Origin: Planctomycetota bacterium
Lineage (GTDB): Bacteria; Planctomycetota; Planctomycetia; Pirellulales; Pirellulaceae
NCBI GenBank assembly: GCA_026692885.1
Contig: JAPLNJ010000701.1
Coordinates: forward strand, 1-19,633
Direction: 5' to 3'
DNA length: 19,633 nt
Below are positions 1 through 8,700 of this stretch, one piece after another. Position 1 is the stretch's first letter. Every line of letters starts with the position of its first letter. A program made the translations under genes and the position numbers. The notes under the pieces are model-generated. The model saw only the letters and a program-made list of their open reading frames with translations. It ran no database searches and was not told the origin of the DNA.

Positions 1-99
1 CGAAGGTGAAAGCCAGCAGCCTATGCCGAGTTGTTCGCGACCGCTGCGCCGAGTAGAATCCGTGCGTCGCGCGTCACCCTCACGATTAGAAAGCTCTCC

Positions 100-1140
100 A
101 TGCCCAACCCCTGCTTCATCCCGACAGGATATCGTCCGGCACTTGAGATCCGCGCCTTGGAATCGGCCATCAAGGACATCAAGGACTTCTTCGAGCGGGC
201 CTTGGCCGGGGCGTTGAACCTGCACCGCGTGACCGCTCCGCTGTTCGTCCGCAGCGATACCGGTATCAACGACGACTTGAACGGCGTGGAACGGCCGGTT
301 CGGTTTCCCGTCAAGGAAGACGGTGATGCCCAGGTCGAGATTGTGCAGTCCCTGGCCAAATGGAAACGTCTGGCTCTGGCCCGTTACGGTTTTCAGCCCG
401 GCGAGGGGCTGTACACGGACATGAACGCGCTGCGGCCGGACGAGACCTTGGATAACATCCACTCGATCTATGTAGATCAGTGGGACTGGGAACAGATTCT
501 GTGGCCGGACCGGCGGCACCTGCAGACGCTGAAGGACGCAGTCGAGGCAATCTATGGTGCGATCTGCCGCACGGAATTTCACATCGCCTCGCAGCACCCC
601 CAGATCCGCCCGATCCTGCCGGAACGCATCAGCTTCATCACCTCGGAAGAGCTGTGTGCACGGTATCCGGACCTCCCGCCGCGAGAGCGCGAGAATCGCG
701 TCTGTCAAGAGCTGCAAGCCGTGTTCGTCATTGGGATTGGGGCCGACCTGGCGGACGGCCAGCCGCATGATGGACGCGCTCCGGACTACGACGACTGGCT
801 CACGCCGAACAGTGACGGCGGCCGGGGGCTTAACGGCGACCTGCTGTTATGGAATCCGGTGTTGCAGCGCGCCTTTGAAATCTCGTCCATGGGGATTCGC
901 GTCGATCCGGAGACGCTGCTGACCCAACTGCAGATCCGCGGTCTTTCCGCGCGGCAGGAATTGCCGTTCCACCGCCTGCTTCTGGCCGACGGATTGCCGC
1001 AGACGATGGGCGGCGGGATTGGCCAGTCAAGACTGTGCATGTTCTTCCTCCGGACGGCTCACGTGGGCGAGGTGGCCTGTGGGATCTGGCCGGACGAAAT
1101 GGTCCAGCGGTGTGCCGAGGCAAACATCACGCTCTTGTGA
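100..1140 (+). CDS. asnA: Aspartate--ammonia ligase (asparagine synthetase A)
   Basis: This cytoplasmic enzyme makes asparagine from aspartate, ammonia and ATP, releasing AMP and PPi. It is built on a class II aminoacyl-tRNA synthetase fold. Family blocks are visible along the 346 residues: VQSLAKWKR near 82-90, YTDMNALRPDE at 105-115, YVDQWDWE at 124-131, WNPVLQRAFEISSMGIRVD near 231-249, and the motif 3-like GGGIGQSRL at 294-302. The length is close to the roughly 330 residues usual for AsnA. The frame also opens at a TTG at 31, but that adds 23 residues with no resemblance to the family. The ATG at 100 gives MPNPCFIPTGYRP, a sensible N-terminus, so I chose it although its ribosome site is weak. 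A zinc-ribbon gene follows 104 bases downstream on the same strand. Assignment is confident; the exact start is less so. Confidence 0.95.
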   Translation: MPNPCFIPTGYRPALEIRALESAIKDIKDFFERALAGALNLHRVTAPLFVRSDTGINDDLNGVERPVRFPVKEDGDAQVEIVQSLAKWKRLALARYGFQPGEGLYTDMNALRPDETLDNIHSIYVDQWDWEQILWPDRRHLQTLKDAVEAIYGAICRTEFHIASQHPQIRPILPERISFITSEELCARYPDLPPRERENRVCQELQAVFVIGIGADLADGQPHDGRAPDYDDWLTPNSDGGRGLNGDLLLWNPVLQRAFEISSMGIRVDPETLLTQLQIRGLSARQELPFHRLLLADGLPQTMGGGIGQSRLCMFFLRTAHVGEVACGIWPDEMVQRCAEANITLL

Positions 1141-1204
1141 ACCCCCGCCGTTGTTTTCCTGACAAGAAAGCAGAGGGTTGGGGTGAGGGGCCGAAGGGCA
1201 AATG

Positions 1205-1221
1205 CCGAAGTTATTCTTCGG
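1205..1221 (+). terminator. Small hairpin after asnA, possible weak terminator
   Basis: A six-base stem (CCGAAG / CTTCGG) closes a five-base TTATT loop and is followed by the T-rich TTGTTCCTT. It lies 64 bases after the asnA stop and 23 bases before the FmdB-like start. It could end asnA transcription or sit in the leader of the next gene. The stem is short, so this is a weak call. Confidence 0.3.
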
Positions 1222-1244
1222 TTGTTCCTTAGGGAGAATTTCGC

Positions 1245-1748
1245 GTGCCCATCTACGAGTTCTACTGTGCGAAGTGCCATGCGGTGTTTAGTTTTCTGTC
1301 TCGGACCATCAATACCTCCAAGCGTCCGGCCTGTCCCCGTTGTCGCCGCCCGGACCTGGAACGTCAGGTGTCTCGCTTCGCAATTTCCAAGGGCCGCAGC
1401 GAAGAACCCGCACCCGCAGAGGACCTGCCGGATCTCGCTGAAGAAAAGATGGAGCGGGTCATGGCGGAGTTGGAACGCGAGAGCGCTGGCCTTGATGAGG
1501 ATAACCCCCAGCAGATGGCCCGCGTGATGCGCCGGCTGTTCGAGAGCTCTGGCCTGCCGTTGGGCGGGCGCATGGAGGAGGCGTTCCGGCGTATGGAGAG
1601 CGGCGAAGACCCGGATGAGATCGAGCAGGAGATGGGAGACTTGCTGGACGGAGAGGAACCCCTGCCGGGTGAGGCCGGCGGTAAATTGCGCCGCCTGGTG
1701 CGAAAGCTAAAGCCGCCTGAAGTGGACGAGACGCTGTACGAGCTTTGA
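1245..1748 (+). CDS. FmdB-type zinc-ribbon protein with acidic C-terminal extension
   Basis: The N-terminus MPIYEFYCAKCHAVF is the hallmark of FmdB/putative regulatory zinc-ribbon proteins. Cys8-x2-Cys11 and Cys30-x2-Cys33 form the likely zinc site. FmdB ribbons are often under 100 residues in total. Here about 115 more residues follow, predicted helical and strongly acidic (EEKMERVMAELERESAG near 65-81, then repeated Met/Glu/Asp-rich segments), ending in a basic-then-acidic tail. The start is GTG at 1245, supported by AGGGAG at 1231-1236, eight bases upstream. It may be cotranscribed with asnA and the serine hydrolase that starts 51 bases downstream. A regulatory role is suggested by family name only; no DNA-binding or enzymatic function is shown here. 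Confidence 0.85.
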   Translation: MPIYEFYCAKCHAVFSFLSRTINTSKRPACPRCRRPDLERQVSRFAISKGRSEEPAPAEDLPDLAEEKMERVMAELERESAGLDEDNPQQMARVMRRLFESSGLPLGGRMEEAFRRMESGEDPDEIEQEMGDLLDGEEPLPGEAGGKLRRLVRKLKPPEVDETLYEL

Positions 1749-1799
1749 GTTGTAAGGACACAGCCTACACAACCGTTTCCCCACAGCAGCCAACGGTGC

Positions 1800-3254
1800 A
1801 TGATGTTTCTGAAAGCACAAGGTGCCTGCCTGTTCGCAATGCTCAGCGCCGTACTGGCTTTCGGCGCGGACGCCCCGCTGGTCGAGCAACCGCCCGCTGC
1901 GTCACCGATAGACAACCCGGCGCAACAGGTCGCCCAGGTCGACACGCTCATCCAGCAGGCTCTGGAAAAGCAGCGGATCCCGGGGCTTTCACTGGCGGTG
2001 GTCAAGGACGGCCAACTGATCCTGGCTAAAGGCTACGGGCTGGCCAACGTCGAACTGCACGTGCCCGCCACACCGGAGACCGTCTATCAAATGCAGTCGA
2101 TCACCAAGTCGTTCACGGCCAGCGGAATTATGCTGCTGGCGGAAGAGGGCAAGCTGGACCTGGACGACAAAGTCAGCCAGCATCTGGACGGCACGCCAGA
2201 GAGCTGGAAAGTGATCACCGTGCGACACCTGCTGACGCACACCTCGGGGATCAAAGACTTCATCAACGAACCGACCGCCAGCCTGCGTCTGGACGTGAGC
2301 GAAGAGGACGTCCTGAAGGCGACCGCGGCTCGCCCGTTGAACTTCCCGCCTGGCGAGCAACATGCCTACAGCAACACGAACTATCACCTGCTGGCGATGA
2401 TTATTCGCAAGCTGACCGGCCAATCCTACGGCGATTTTCTGCGCGAGCGGATCTTCGATCCCTTGGGGATGACGGACACTCGCGTAATCAGTCTGTCCGA
2501 CATCATCCCGAACCGCGCGGCCGGATACCTGTTGGCCAAAGACGGCTGGCGGAACGGTGAGTTCATCGCCCCTTCGATCCTCGGCTACGGCGGCGGCGGA
2601 CTGCGGTCCACGGTCCCGGACATGGCCAAGTGGGACGCGGCGCTGGACACAGAACGGGTGCTGAAAAGGGCCGCGCTGGAGCAGATGTGGACGCCCGCCA
2701 AGCTGAACAACGGTCAGACGGCCGTGTACGGGTTTGGCTGGGGCCTGCGCCGGATTCGCGGCCACCGCTGCGTCTCGCACACCGGCGGGCACGTCACGGG
2801 CTTCGCTACCGTCATCAGCCGTTTCGTGGACGACCGGCTGACGGTGATCATGTTCAGCAACGGCCGCCACGCCCAGGTCGGCCGCCTGGCCGAGCAGGTG
2901 GCCGGAGTCTACGTGCCCAGTCTCGCGCCGCCGGTGTATCAGCCCATTGAGGACAAAGAGCCCCAGGTCGGGGTGCGGCTCAAGGAGATCTACGCGAGCC
3001 TGGCCGAAGGTAAGCCCGACGACAAGTCGTTCACGCCGGAGATGATGAAGGTGCTCGCGTCGCAGCACGAGCAACTGCAGCAACTAGCCCGAACGCTCGG
3101 CCCACTGCAGTCGCTGGTGCTAGTCGAACGCGCGGACGAGGGCGAACTGCGGCTCTATCGCTATCGCGCGACCTATCAGAACGGCAAGAACACGGTCGTC
3201 CTGAGCCTTACCAAGCACGAAGCGATTTCCGGGTTGCGACTGGAACCGGAGTAA
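1800..3254 (+). CDS. Exported serine hydrolase, beta-lactamase (class C / penicillin-binding) family
   Basis: A secreted or periplasmic serine hydrolase of the beta-lactamase/D-alanyl-D-alanine carboxypeptidase superfamily, 484 residues. The first 25 residues look like a Sec signal peptide (hydrophobic LFAMLSAVLAFGADA). The three family motifs are present in order: Ser100-Ile-Thr-Lys103 (SxxK), Tyr190-Ser-Asn192 (YxN) and His337-Thr-Gly339 (HTG). RHLLTHTSGI near 142-151 and the Gly-rich LGYGGGGLRS near 261-270 are also typical. A C-terminal region of about 100 residues follows the catalytic domain and resembles the small accessory domains seen in such proteins. Substrate is unknown: peptide, ester or beta-lactam are all possible, and true beta-lactamase activity should not be assumed. 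ATG codons at 1800 and 1803 are equivalent candidates; no clear ribosome site is visible. Confidence 0.92.
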   Translation: MMFLKAQGACLFAMLSAVLAFGADAPLVEQPPAASPIDNPAQQVAQVDTLIQQALEKQRIPGLSLAVVKDGQLILAKGYGLANVELHVPATPETVYQMQSITKSFTASGIMLLAEEGKLDLDDKVSQHLDGTPESWKVITVRHLLTHTSGIKDFINEPTASLRLDVSEEDVLKATAARPLNFPPGEQHAYSNTNYHLLAMIIRKLTGQSYGDFLRERIFDPLGMTDTRVISLSDIIPNRAAGYLLAKDGWRNGEFIAPSILGYGGGGLRSTVPDMAKWDAALDTERVLKRAALEQMWTPAKLNNGQTAVYGFGWGLRRIRGHRCVSHTGGHVTGFATVISRFVDDRLTVIMFSNGRHAQVGRLAEQVAGVYVPSLAPPVYQPIEDKEPQVGVRLKEIYASLAEGKPDDKSFTPEMMKVLASQHEQLQQLARTLGPLQSLVLVERADEGELRLYRYRATYQNGKNTVVLSLTKHEAISGLRLEPE

Positions 3255-3260
3255 CGCACG

Positions 3261-3360
3261 TAGGTCAGGCTTTCCAGCCTGACGCGCAACAAGTGTCGGC
3301 CTGGAAAGGCTGACCTACCAACCAGCCTGACGCGGAATACACGTCAACCTGGAAAGGCTG
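3261..3360. repeat. Palindromic intergenic repeat, one full and one truncated copy (family A)
   Basis: A 23-base arm at 3261-3283 beginning TAGGTCAGGCTTTCC pairs with 3295-3317, matching at 20 of 23 positions around an 11-base loop. A second, 5'-truncated copy follows at once: CCAGCCTGAC at 3322-3331 with 3343-3360 as the facing arm. The first arm is identical to one at 19546-19568, and a related half copy lies at 16307-16342. The element starts seven bases after the serine hydrolase stop, between convergent genes, so it may double as a transcription end or mRNA-stabilising hairpin. Confidence 0.9.
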
Positions 3361-3400
3361 CAAACGGCCAGAATTCTGGTGAATTCTGCTACTCGCAACT

Positions 3401-4042
3401 TCAGAGCCCCGCGGCGAACACGGCATCCACGGAAGCGGTGAAACCCGGCAAGATCGCCGAGGTCGCGGTCGTGCCACGACCGAACTCGCCGTGCACCCGG
3501 TAGGTCGCGTCGTCGAGGGCCAACACGATGATCTGATGTTCCAGGGGATCGACGATCCAGTACTCGGCGACGCCCGCCTGCGCGTATTCCCGGCGTTTCG
3601 TTTCCAGGTCACGCTGCCGATCCTCGTCGTCCTCGCTGACCACTTCCACGACCAAGTCAGCTCCCCGGGGTTGATGGTGGGGATCGGCAATCCGGCCCGG
3701 TTTCAGGTACGCAATGTCCGGATCACGGAACTTGCCGGGCCAGAGGCGAATAGGCAGCGGGGCGAAGAACACTTCTCCCGATCCCGAAGCGATCACGCAA
3801 GTCTCCAGTAACCGGAAGAGAAACCTGACAATCCTTTGATGGAAGGGACTCGGCATGGACAGCACCTCAATGGTGCCGTCGGACAATTCTACGAGCTGGT
3901 TGGTCCGCTTCTGCAACGCCAGGTATTCAGCCTCCGACCATTGCCCCTGCGATGGGAAGAGCAAAGCAATTCCCCAGGAGGGTTCGCCTAGCCCCGCAGG
4001 CGGCGGTCGCGAAACAGTCGTGGGTAGCGTCGCGGTCTTCAT
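3401..4042 (-). CDS. Uma2 family (DUF820) putative endonuclease-fold protein
   Basis: A 213-residue protein of the Uma2/DUF820 family, which has a PD-(D/E)xK nuclease-like fold and is abundant in cyanobacteria and planctomycetes. Recognisable blocks are the early ELSDGTIEVLSMPSPFHQRI segment (near 52-71), RDPDIAYL near 106-113 carrying the likely metal-binding Asp, VVEVVSEDDEDRQRDLETKRREY near 131-153, and AEYWIVDP near 159-166. The frame opens at TTG 4045, but the next codon is ATG at 4042, with GGGAAGGG upstream at suitable spacing, so the ATG is preferred. It converges with the serine hydrolase across palindromic repeats and diverges from the oxidoreductase gene. The cellular role of Uma2 proteins is not established. 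Nuclease activity is inferred from the fold only. Confidence 0.88.
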   Translation of the reverse strand: MKTATLPTTVSRPPPAGLGEPSWGIALLFPSQGQWSEAEYLALQKRTNQLVELSDGTIEVLSMPSPFHQRIVRFLFRLLETCVIASGSGEVFFAPLPIRLWPGKFRDPDIAYLKPGRIADPHHQPRGADLVVEVVSEDDEDRQRDLETKRREYAQAGVAEYWIVDPLEHQIIVLALDDATYRVHGEFGRGTTATSAILPGFTASVDAVFAAGL

Positions 4043-4184
4043 CAATCGAACCCTTCCCGTCGAGTACTTGCCTGGCCAACCGCCCAGCGGCAGCGATCAG
4101 CCGATGTTGAAATTCTATCCGCAATCGCCCCTCCCGTGCCAGTCCGCCGTCCCGCGTTGTCCGCCCAAAAGGGCAGTGGGGGAG

Positions 4185-4212
4185 TTGACCTGCGGAAAAG
4201 TCTCCGTATCTT
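4185..4212 (+). promoter_or_regulatory. Candidate sigma-70-like promoter for the Gfo/Idh gene
   Basis: TTGACC at 4185-4190 (five of six matches to TTGACA) is followed after 16 bases by TATCTT at 4207-4212. It is placed about 45 bases before the ATG at 4258. This is a pattern match only; planctomycete promoter rules are not well enough known to be sure. Confidence 0.35.
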
Positions 4213-4257
4213 GGCTGGTTGTAGCAAGCTGCTCTCCAACCCACCGAAAGGAAAACC

Positions 4258-5586
4258 ATGCATACTTCACGGCGTTTGTTTCTCAAACAGGCCGCTGCGT
4301 CGGCGGTCGCTATCCCGTTCATCCTGCCGTCGCGCATCTGGGCGGCGGAGACCAAGCCCAATTCGAAGCTGACGATGGGCTTTATCGGCATGGGCACGCA
4401 GAACCGTGGCCTGTTGGGCGGGTTTTTGGGACAGGACACCAAAGTCCTCGCGGTCTGCGACGTGGACACCAACCGTCGCGACGCTGCCAAGCAGCGGGTG
4501 GACGAGTTCTATGCCCAGAAGGGTGAGCAGGGCAGCGCCTGTGCGGCCTGCAACGATTTCCGCGAAATCATCGACCGCAAGGATATCAACGCGGTCTGCA
4601 TCGCCACGCCGGACCACTGGCACGCGATCATCACCCTGGCCGCCTTGCGAGCTGGCAAGGATGTCTACTGCGAGAAGCCGCTGACACACAATATCCACGA
4701 AGCGGTGGAGGTCATCCGGGCGGTGGACGCGAATCAACGTGTTCTGCAAACGGGTTCGATGCAGCGCTCCTCGAAGGAGTTTCGCGTGGCCTGCGAACTG
4801 GTGCAAAACGGCGCCATCGGCAAGTTAGAACGCGTTGAATGCGCCTTCGGTAATCCTGGTGTTCCGTGCGAACTGCCCGAGGAACCGGCGGAGCCAGGGT
4901 TGGATTGGAATCTGTGGGTGGGGCCGGCGGGCCTGCGGCCCTATAACTCGGTGCTTAGCCCGCGTGGTCTGCACAAGCACTTTCCGAACTGGCGGTCCTA
5001 CCGGGAATTCGGTGGCGGCATGGTCACCGACTGGGGCGCGCACCATTTGGACATCGCCCAGTGGGGACTCGGCATGGACGACAGCGGCCCGGTGGAAGTG
5101 CTGCCGCCGGAGAAGGCGGGCGCCAAACGTGGCGCCAAGTTGGTCTATGCCAACGGCGTGACGGTGGAACATAAGGACTGCTTCGGCGTGCACTTCTACG
5201 GCACTGAGGGCGAAGTCCAGGTGAACCGCGGCAAATTCACCTTCAAGCGGGGCGACGAGATGCTGGCCGCTTTCACGGGCCAAAAAGACACGTCCTGCGC
5301 CGCCGAGGTGCAGAAGGCGGAGCGGGCCTTCCTGCAGGATGCGAAAATCAAACTCTACGTCAGCAAGAACCACCTCTCCGATTTTCTGGAGTGCGTGCAG
5401 TCTCGCAAGAAGCCGATCACCAGCGAGCAGGTGGGAGGTCGCTCGGCGATCTGCTGCCATCTGATGAATCAGGCTTACTACAACGGGCAGAAGCTGAAGT
5501 GGGACCCTGCGAAGTTTGTCTTCGTGGACGGCACGGGCAATCCCAAGTGGCTGACGCGCGACTACCGCAATCCGTGGAGTGTCTGA
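4258..5586 (+). CDS. Twin-arginine-exported Gfo/Idh/MocA family oxidoreductase
   Basis: A 442-residue NAD(P)-dependent dehydrogenase or glycosidase-like enzyme of the Gfo/Idh/MocA family, probably acting on a sugar or sugar derivative outside the cytoplasm. Residues 4-10 (SRRLFLK) are a textbook Tat motif, followed by a hydrophobic stretch to about Ala30. The Rossmann nucleotide loop is GFIGMGTQNRG at 41-51, with the acidic strand end CDVD at 67-70. The family CEKP motif is at 128-131. The C-terminal alpha/beta domain holds GGGMVTDWGAHHLDIAQWG at 232-250, whose Asp and His residues sit in the active site of relatives. Start: ATG at 4258 with GAAAGGA just upstream. Planctomycetes carry many paralogs of this secreted type, so the substrate cannot be assigned. 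Confidence 0.93.
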   Translation: MHTSRRLFLKQAAASAVAIPFILPSRIWAAETKPNSKLTMGFIGMGTQNRGLLGGFLGQDTKVLAVCDVDTNRRDAAKQRVDEFYAQKGEQGSACAACNDFREIIDRKDINAVCIATPDHWHAIITLAALRAGKDVYCEKPLTHNIHEAVEVIRAVDANQRVLQTGSMQRSSKEFRVACELVQNGAIGKLERVECAFGNPGVPCELPEEPAEPGLDWNLWVGPAGLRPYNSVLSPRGLHKHFPNWRSYREFGGGMVTDWGAHHLDIAQWGLGMDDSGPVEVLPPEKAGAKRGAKLVYANGVTVEHKDCFGVHFYGTEGEVQVNRGKFTFKRGDEMLAAFTGQKDTSCAAEVQKAERAFLQDAKIKLYVSKNHLSDFLECVQSRKKPITSEQVGGRSAICCHLMNQAYYNGQKLKWDPAKFVFVDGTGNPKWLTRDYRNPWSV

Positions 5587-5628
5587 CCAGCGCATGACTC
5601 GTGTCGGCAGCAAGTCTTGAGGCGCAAC

Positions 5629-5665
5629 GCCCCGCACGTCCCGGTTCCACCGGACGGTGCGGGGC
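5629..5665. terminator. Strong GC hairpin between convergent genes
   Basis: Outer arms GCCCCGCAC (5629-5637) and GTGCGGGGC (5657-5665) enclose a second perfect stem CCGGT/ACCGG (5641-5645 with 5649-5653) closed by a three-base loop. It lies 43 bases after the oxidoreductase stop and 71 bases beyond the stop of the giant minus-strand gene. That position suits a bidirectional terminator, but no T-run flanks it on either strand, so intrinsic termination is uncertain. Confidence 0.5.
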
Positions 5666-5725
5666 TCCGATGGAATTCCGGCCCGTTGTTTCCGCGCAGA
5701 TCCTTACACGTTTCCGCCGGCACCA

Positions 5726-5766
5726 GGCCACGTCTTCAGCCAAGCCGGGCCACGTCTTCAGCCAAG
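5726..5766. repeat. 22-base tandem duplication spanning the giant gene's stop codon
   Basis: The 19 bases GGCCACGTCTTCAGCCAAG occur identically at 5726-5744 and 5748-5766, giving a 22-base period. The TGA stop (5736-5738, read on the minus strand) lies within the first copy. Because 22 is not a multiple of three, the two copies are read in different frames by the giant gene. Confidence 0.85.
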
Positions 5767-8700
5767 TCAGCCAAGACGTTTTCCCAATCCTCGAACCAAC
5801 GCTCGGCGTGACGCGAGAAAAGTGCACGCGACGCAATCCGGTCACCGGGCACCGTAGCTGCCGTCGAAATTGCCGGGGCGGGCGCCAGTTCCTGCGGTGT
5901 TCGCGCGGAATTCTCGGCGGCGAGACGGTTGCTCGCCCAGCGAATTGCGAAGAGATTCGCGGCCAAGCCGCGCAGTGCCGTGTCGGTCGGCACGGTGGGT
6001 GCGGCGGGCGTCGCGATCGCGCGGAGTCGCAGCGCTGCGGCTCCGGCCGCCTCGCCCTCCGCCGCGATCTTGGGCGGATTGTTGATGTAGTTGATGACCA
6101 GCAGCACATCGATTGGCTGCAACTGCCCATCGCCGTTGGGATCGAAGAACGGCGCCAGCGAGTCGGCCGCACGCGCGGCTGGCAGGCTGCCATCGGGGCG
6201 GCGGATGGTGGGATTGTTCAACTCACTGATCAGTACCAATACGTCCAGCGCGGCCACTGTGCCATCCTGGTCCACGTCGCACGCTAGTCGCGGGTTCTGC
6301 CACGGGTGAGGATTGGCCGTCACGGTGAGCGTGAACGTCACCTGCGCCGTGTCGGTCCGTGCATCGCCAGGTCCACCATCGCTGACCTGCACGGTCAGGA
6401 CAAGTTGGGAGATCGCCGATTGCGTCAGGTTGTTCGGATCGACAACTGTAATTCGGCCAGTATCGTCCACTCCGAAAATGCCCAGCCCGTTGCCTCCGGT
6501 AATACGGTAAGCAAACCCTCCGTGCGTCGCGTCGCCGTCGGTGGCCGACACTGTGCCGACGACGGTGCCAGCGGCGATGTTCTCTGCCACATTGAATGTC
6601 GCATCGTCCAGCACGGGTGCGAACTCGTTGACATCGGTCACCGTCACCACCACAGCCTGCGTCAGCTCCAGACCTCCGGCGTCGCGGGCCGTCACATTCA
6701 TGCGGACGGTCGGTTCGGCTTCGCAGTCCAGACTCTGTCCGGCCCGCAGCTTCAACAGACGCCCGCCGAGAATCTCAAATCGTCCATCGCTGACCGTCAA
6801 CTGGTAGGTGTCTCCCACGTCCTGGTCGCTGGCGGTCAACATTCCGATCAGGGCGCCAACAGCATTTTCGCTGACCGTCGCCGGGGCCAACACCACCGCC
6901 GTCGGCCGATCGTTGACCGAGGCCACCTCGATCCCGACCGTCGCCGTACTCTGGCCTCCCTGGCCGTCGTCCAAGGTGTAGGTGAAGTGGTCCCGCCCGT
7001 GAAAATCGGCCTCCGGCTGGAACGTCACCCGTTGGTTCGACGAATCGTTCGCCACCGCGCCGTGAGTCGCCGAACCCACCGCAGCCATCGTCCACCCGGC
7101 ACGCGGCGAGTCCACATCGCTGTCGTTCTGGAACAAGGTGCTCCACGGAATCTCCAGCAACGTATCCTCGTCGGTGCTCAGCTCGTCGTTGCGGGCGAGT
7201 GGCGGATCGTTGACGGCTTGGACCGTGACCGTGAACGACTGGACGAAGCTCCCGTTGTCCCCTGTGGTCGCTAAGTCGCCATCCAGTCCGCCGTCGGTGA
7301 CCGTCACCGTGATTATCGTCTGGCCACTACGGTCTGCGGCCGGTCGGAACTTCAGCTGACCGCTGGTTGCCGGTGACGTGTAGACCACGGTCGGCGTCGG
7401 GATCAGCGTGGTCGAGTCGCTGCCGACGGTGACCCGCAGCGGCTGGTCGCCGTCCCCGCCGGTCGTGATACCCGTCAGAGTGACCACTTGTTCCGTCGCG
7501 TCCTCGTCCAGCGTCGCATTGCCGATCGCGTCCAGCGTGGGAGGCCGGCTCACGGCGCGGACCACCACGGCCATCACGCGGGACAAGGAGGCGTTGTCCG
7601 CCACGGTGGCCAAGTCCCCGTCCAAGCCGCCATCGGTGACCGTAACCGTAATCAGCGCGCTCCCACTGCGATGGGCGGCCGGGGTGAATCGCAGCGTGGC
7701 CGTCGTCGCCGGGCTGCTGTAGGTCGCGGACAAGTCCGGCAGCAATTGAGCGTCGCTCGTCGTGGCCGTCACGCGTAACGGCTGCGATTCGCCGCCGCCC
7801 GCCGTGATTCCGGCCAAGCTCACCGTCTGCTGCGGGGCATCCTCGTCCAGCGTCAGGACCGTCGGCAAGGCGTCAAGCGTGGGCGGGTCATTCAGCGACA
7901 GGACGGTGACGGTGAAGGACTGGGACGTCGCGGCGTTGTCGTCCGGCGTCGCCAGATCGTTGTCCAGCCCGCCATCCGTCACGGTCACCGTAATCACGGT
8001 CTGTCCGAACTGATCCGCGGTTGGCGTAAACGTCAGCGTCCCCGTCGCCGCGGGAGAGGTGTAGTTGACGGTCACCGTCGAAATCAGCGCCGCATTGCTG
8101 CTGCCGACCGTCACGCGGAGGACTTGCGTCTCGCCGGCGCCGGCCGTGATACCGCCGAGCGTGATGGTCTGCGGCCCAGCGTCCTCGTTCAGGGACCCTG
8201 GGTTGCCGAGCGGGTCGAGCGTCGGGACGCTGTTGACGAGCCGGAACCCAAAATCCACGCCAGTGACCGTCTCGACGCCCGTCAGGCCCAGACGTTGGGC
8301 GCCGCCGAGGAGCCGATTCAAATGCACGGCCACACTGTTGTCGGTGCTGTTGGCAATCGCCAAGTCGGTCGTTCCGTTATGATCCAGATCACCGGTCGCC
8401 AGCGAGATCTGCGAGGCGCCCAGGAAATTCGCCACCCCGAAGCTTTCCGCCGGTGCAAACTCGAAGATGCCTTGGCTCAGCCGGTTTCGCAGGATGCCGA
8501 CCTTCTGCGACTTCCCGCTGGTCACCAGCAGATCCAGGTCGCCGTCGCCGTCGATGTCGGCGGCATCCAGATCCATCGGGCCGGACCCACCGGACAGTGT
8601 GGCCACGGCCTGGAAGGTGCCGTTGCCCAGACCGCGGCAGACCGTCACGTTGTCCGACAGGAAGTTCGCCACGGCCAGGTCGAGATGCCCATCGCCGTTG

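Noticed and set aside
1..99. Possible 3' end of an upstream gene, with a frame ending TAG at 54-56
   Set aside because: Only about 18 codons are visible and no family is recognisable, so it cannot be supported.
1989..3083. 364-codon minus-strand frame opposite the serine hydrolase
   Set aside because: The + strand carries SxxK, YxN and HTG motifs and a signal peptide; the opposite frame has none and is a shadow.
3265..3690. Minus-strand frame reading VGQPFQADTCCASGWKA near its C-terminus, overlapping the Uma2 gene
   Set aside because: The tail is only the translation of the family A palindromes, and the rest is the Uma2 gene in another frame; such repeat-derived reading frames are not real proteins.
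4046..4184. Search for a second regulatory element in the divergent Uma2/oxidoreductase gap
   Set aside because: No convincing operator, riboswitch or palindrome was seen apart from the promoter candidate listed.
6306..7274. Long + strand frames opposite the giant gene (for example 6306-7274, 8124-9104, 9369-10646)
   Set aside because: They are antisense shadows of a repetitive high-GC gene; the residues are Arg/His/Gly-rich without motifs, while the minus strand has clear domains throughout.
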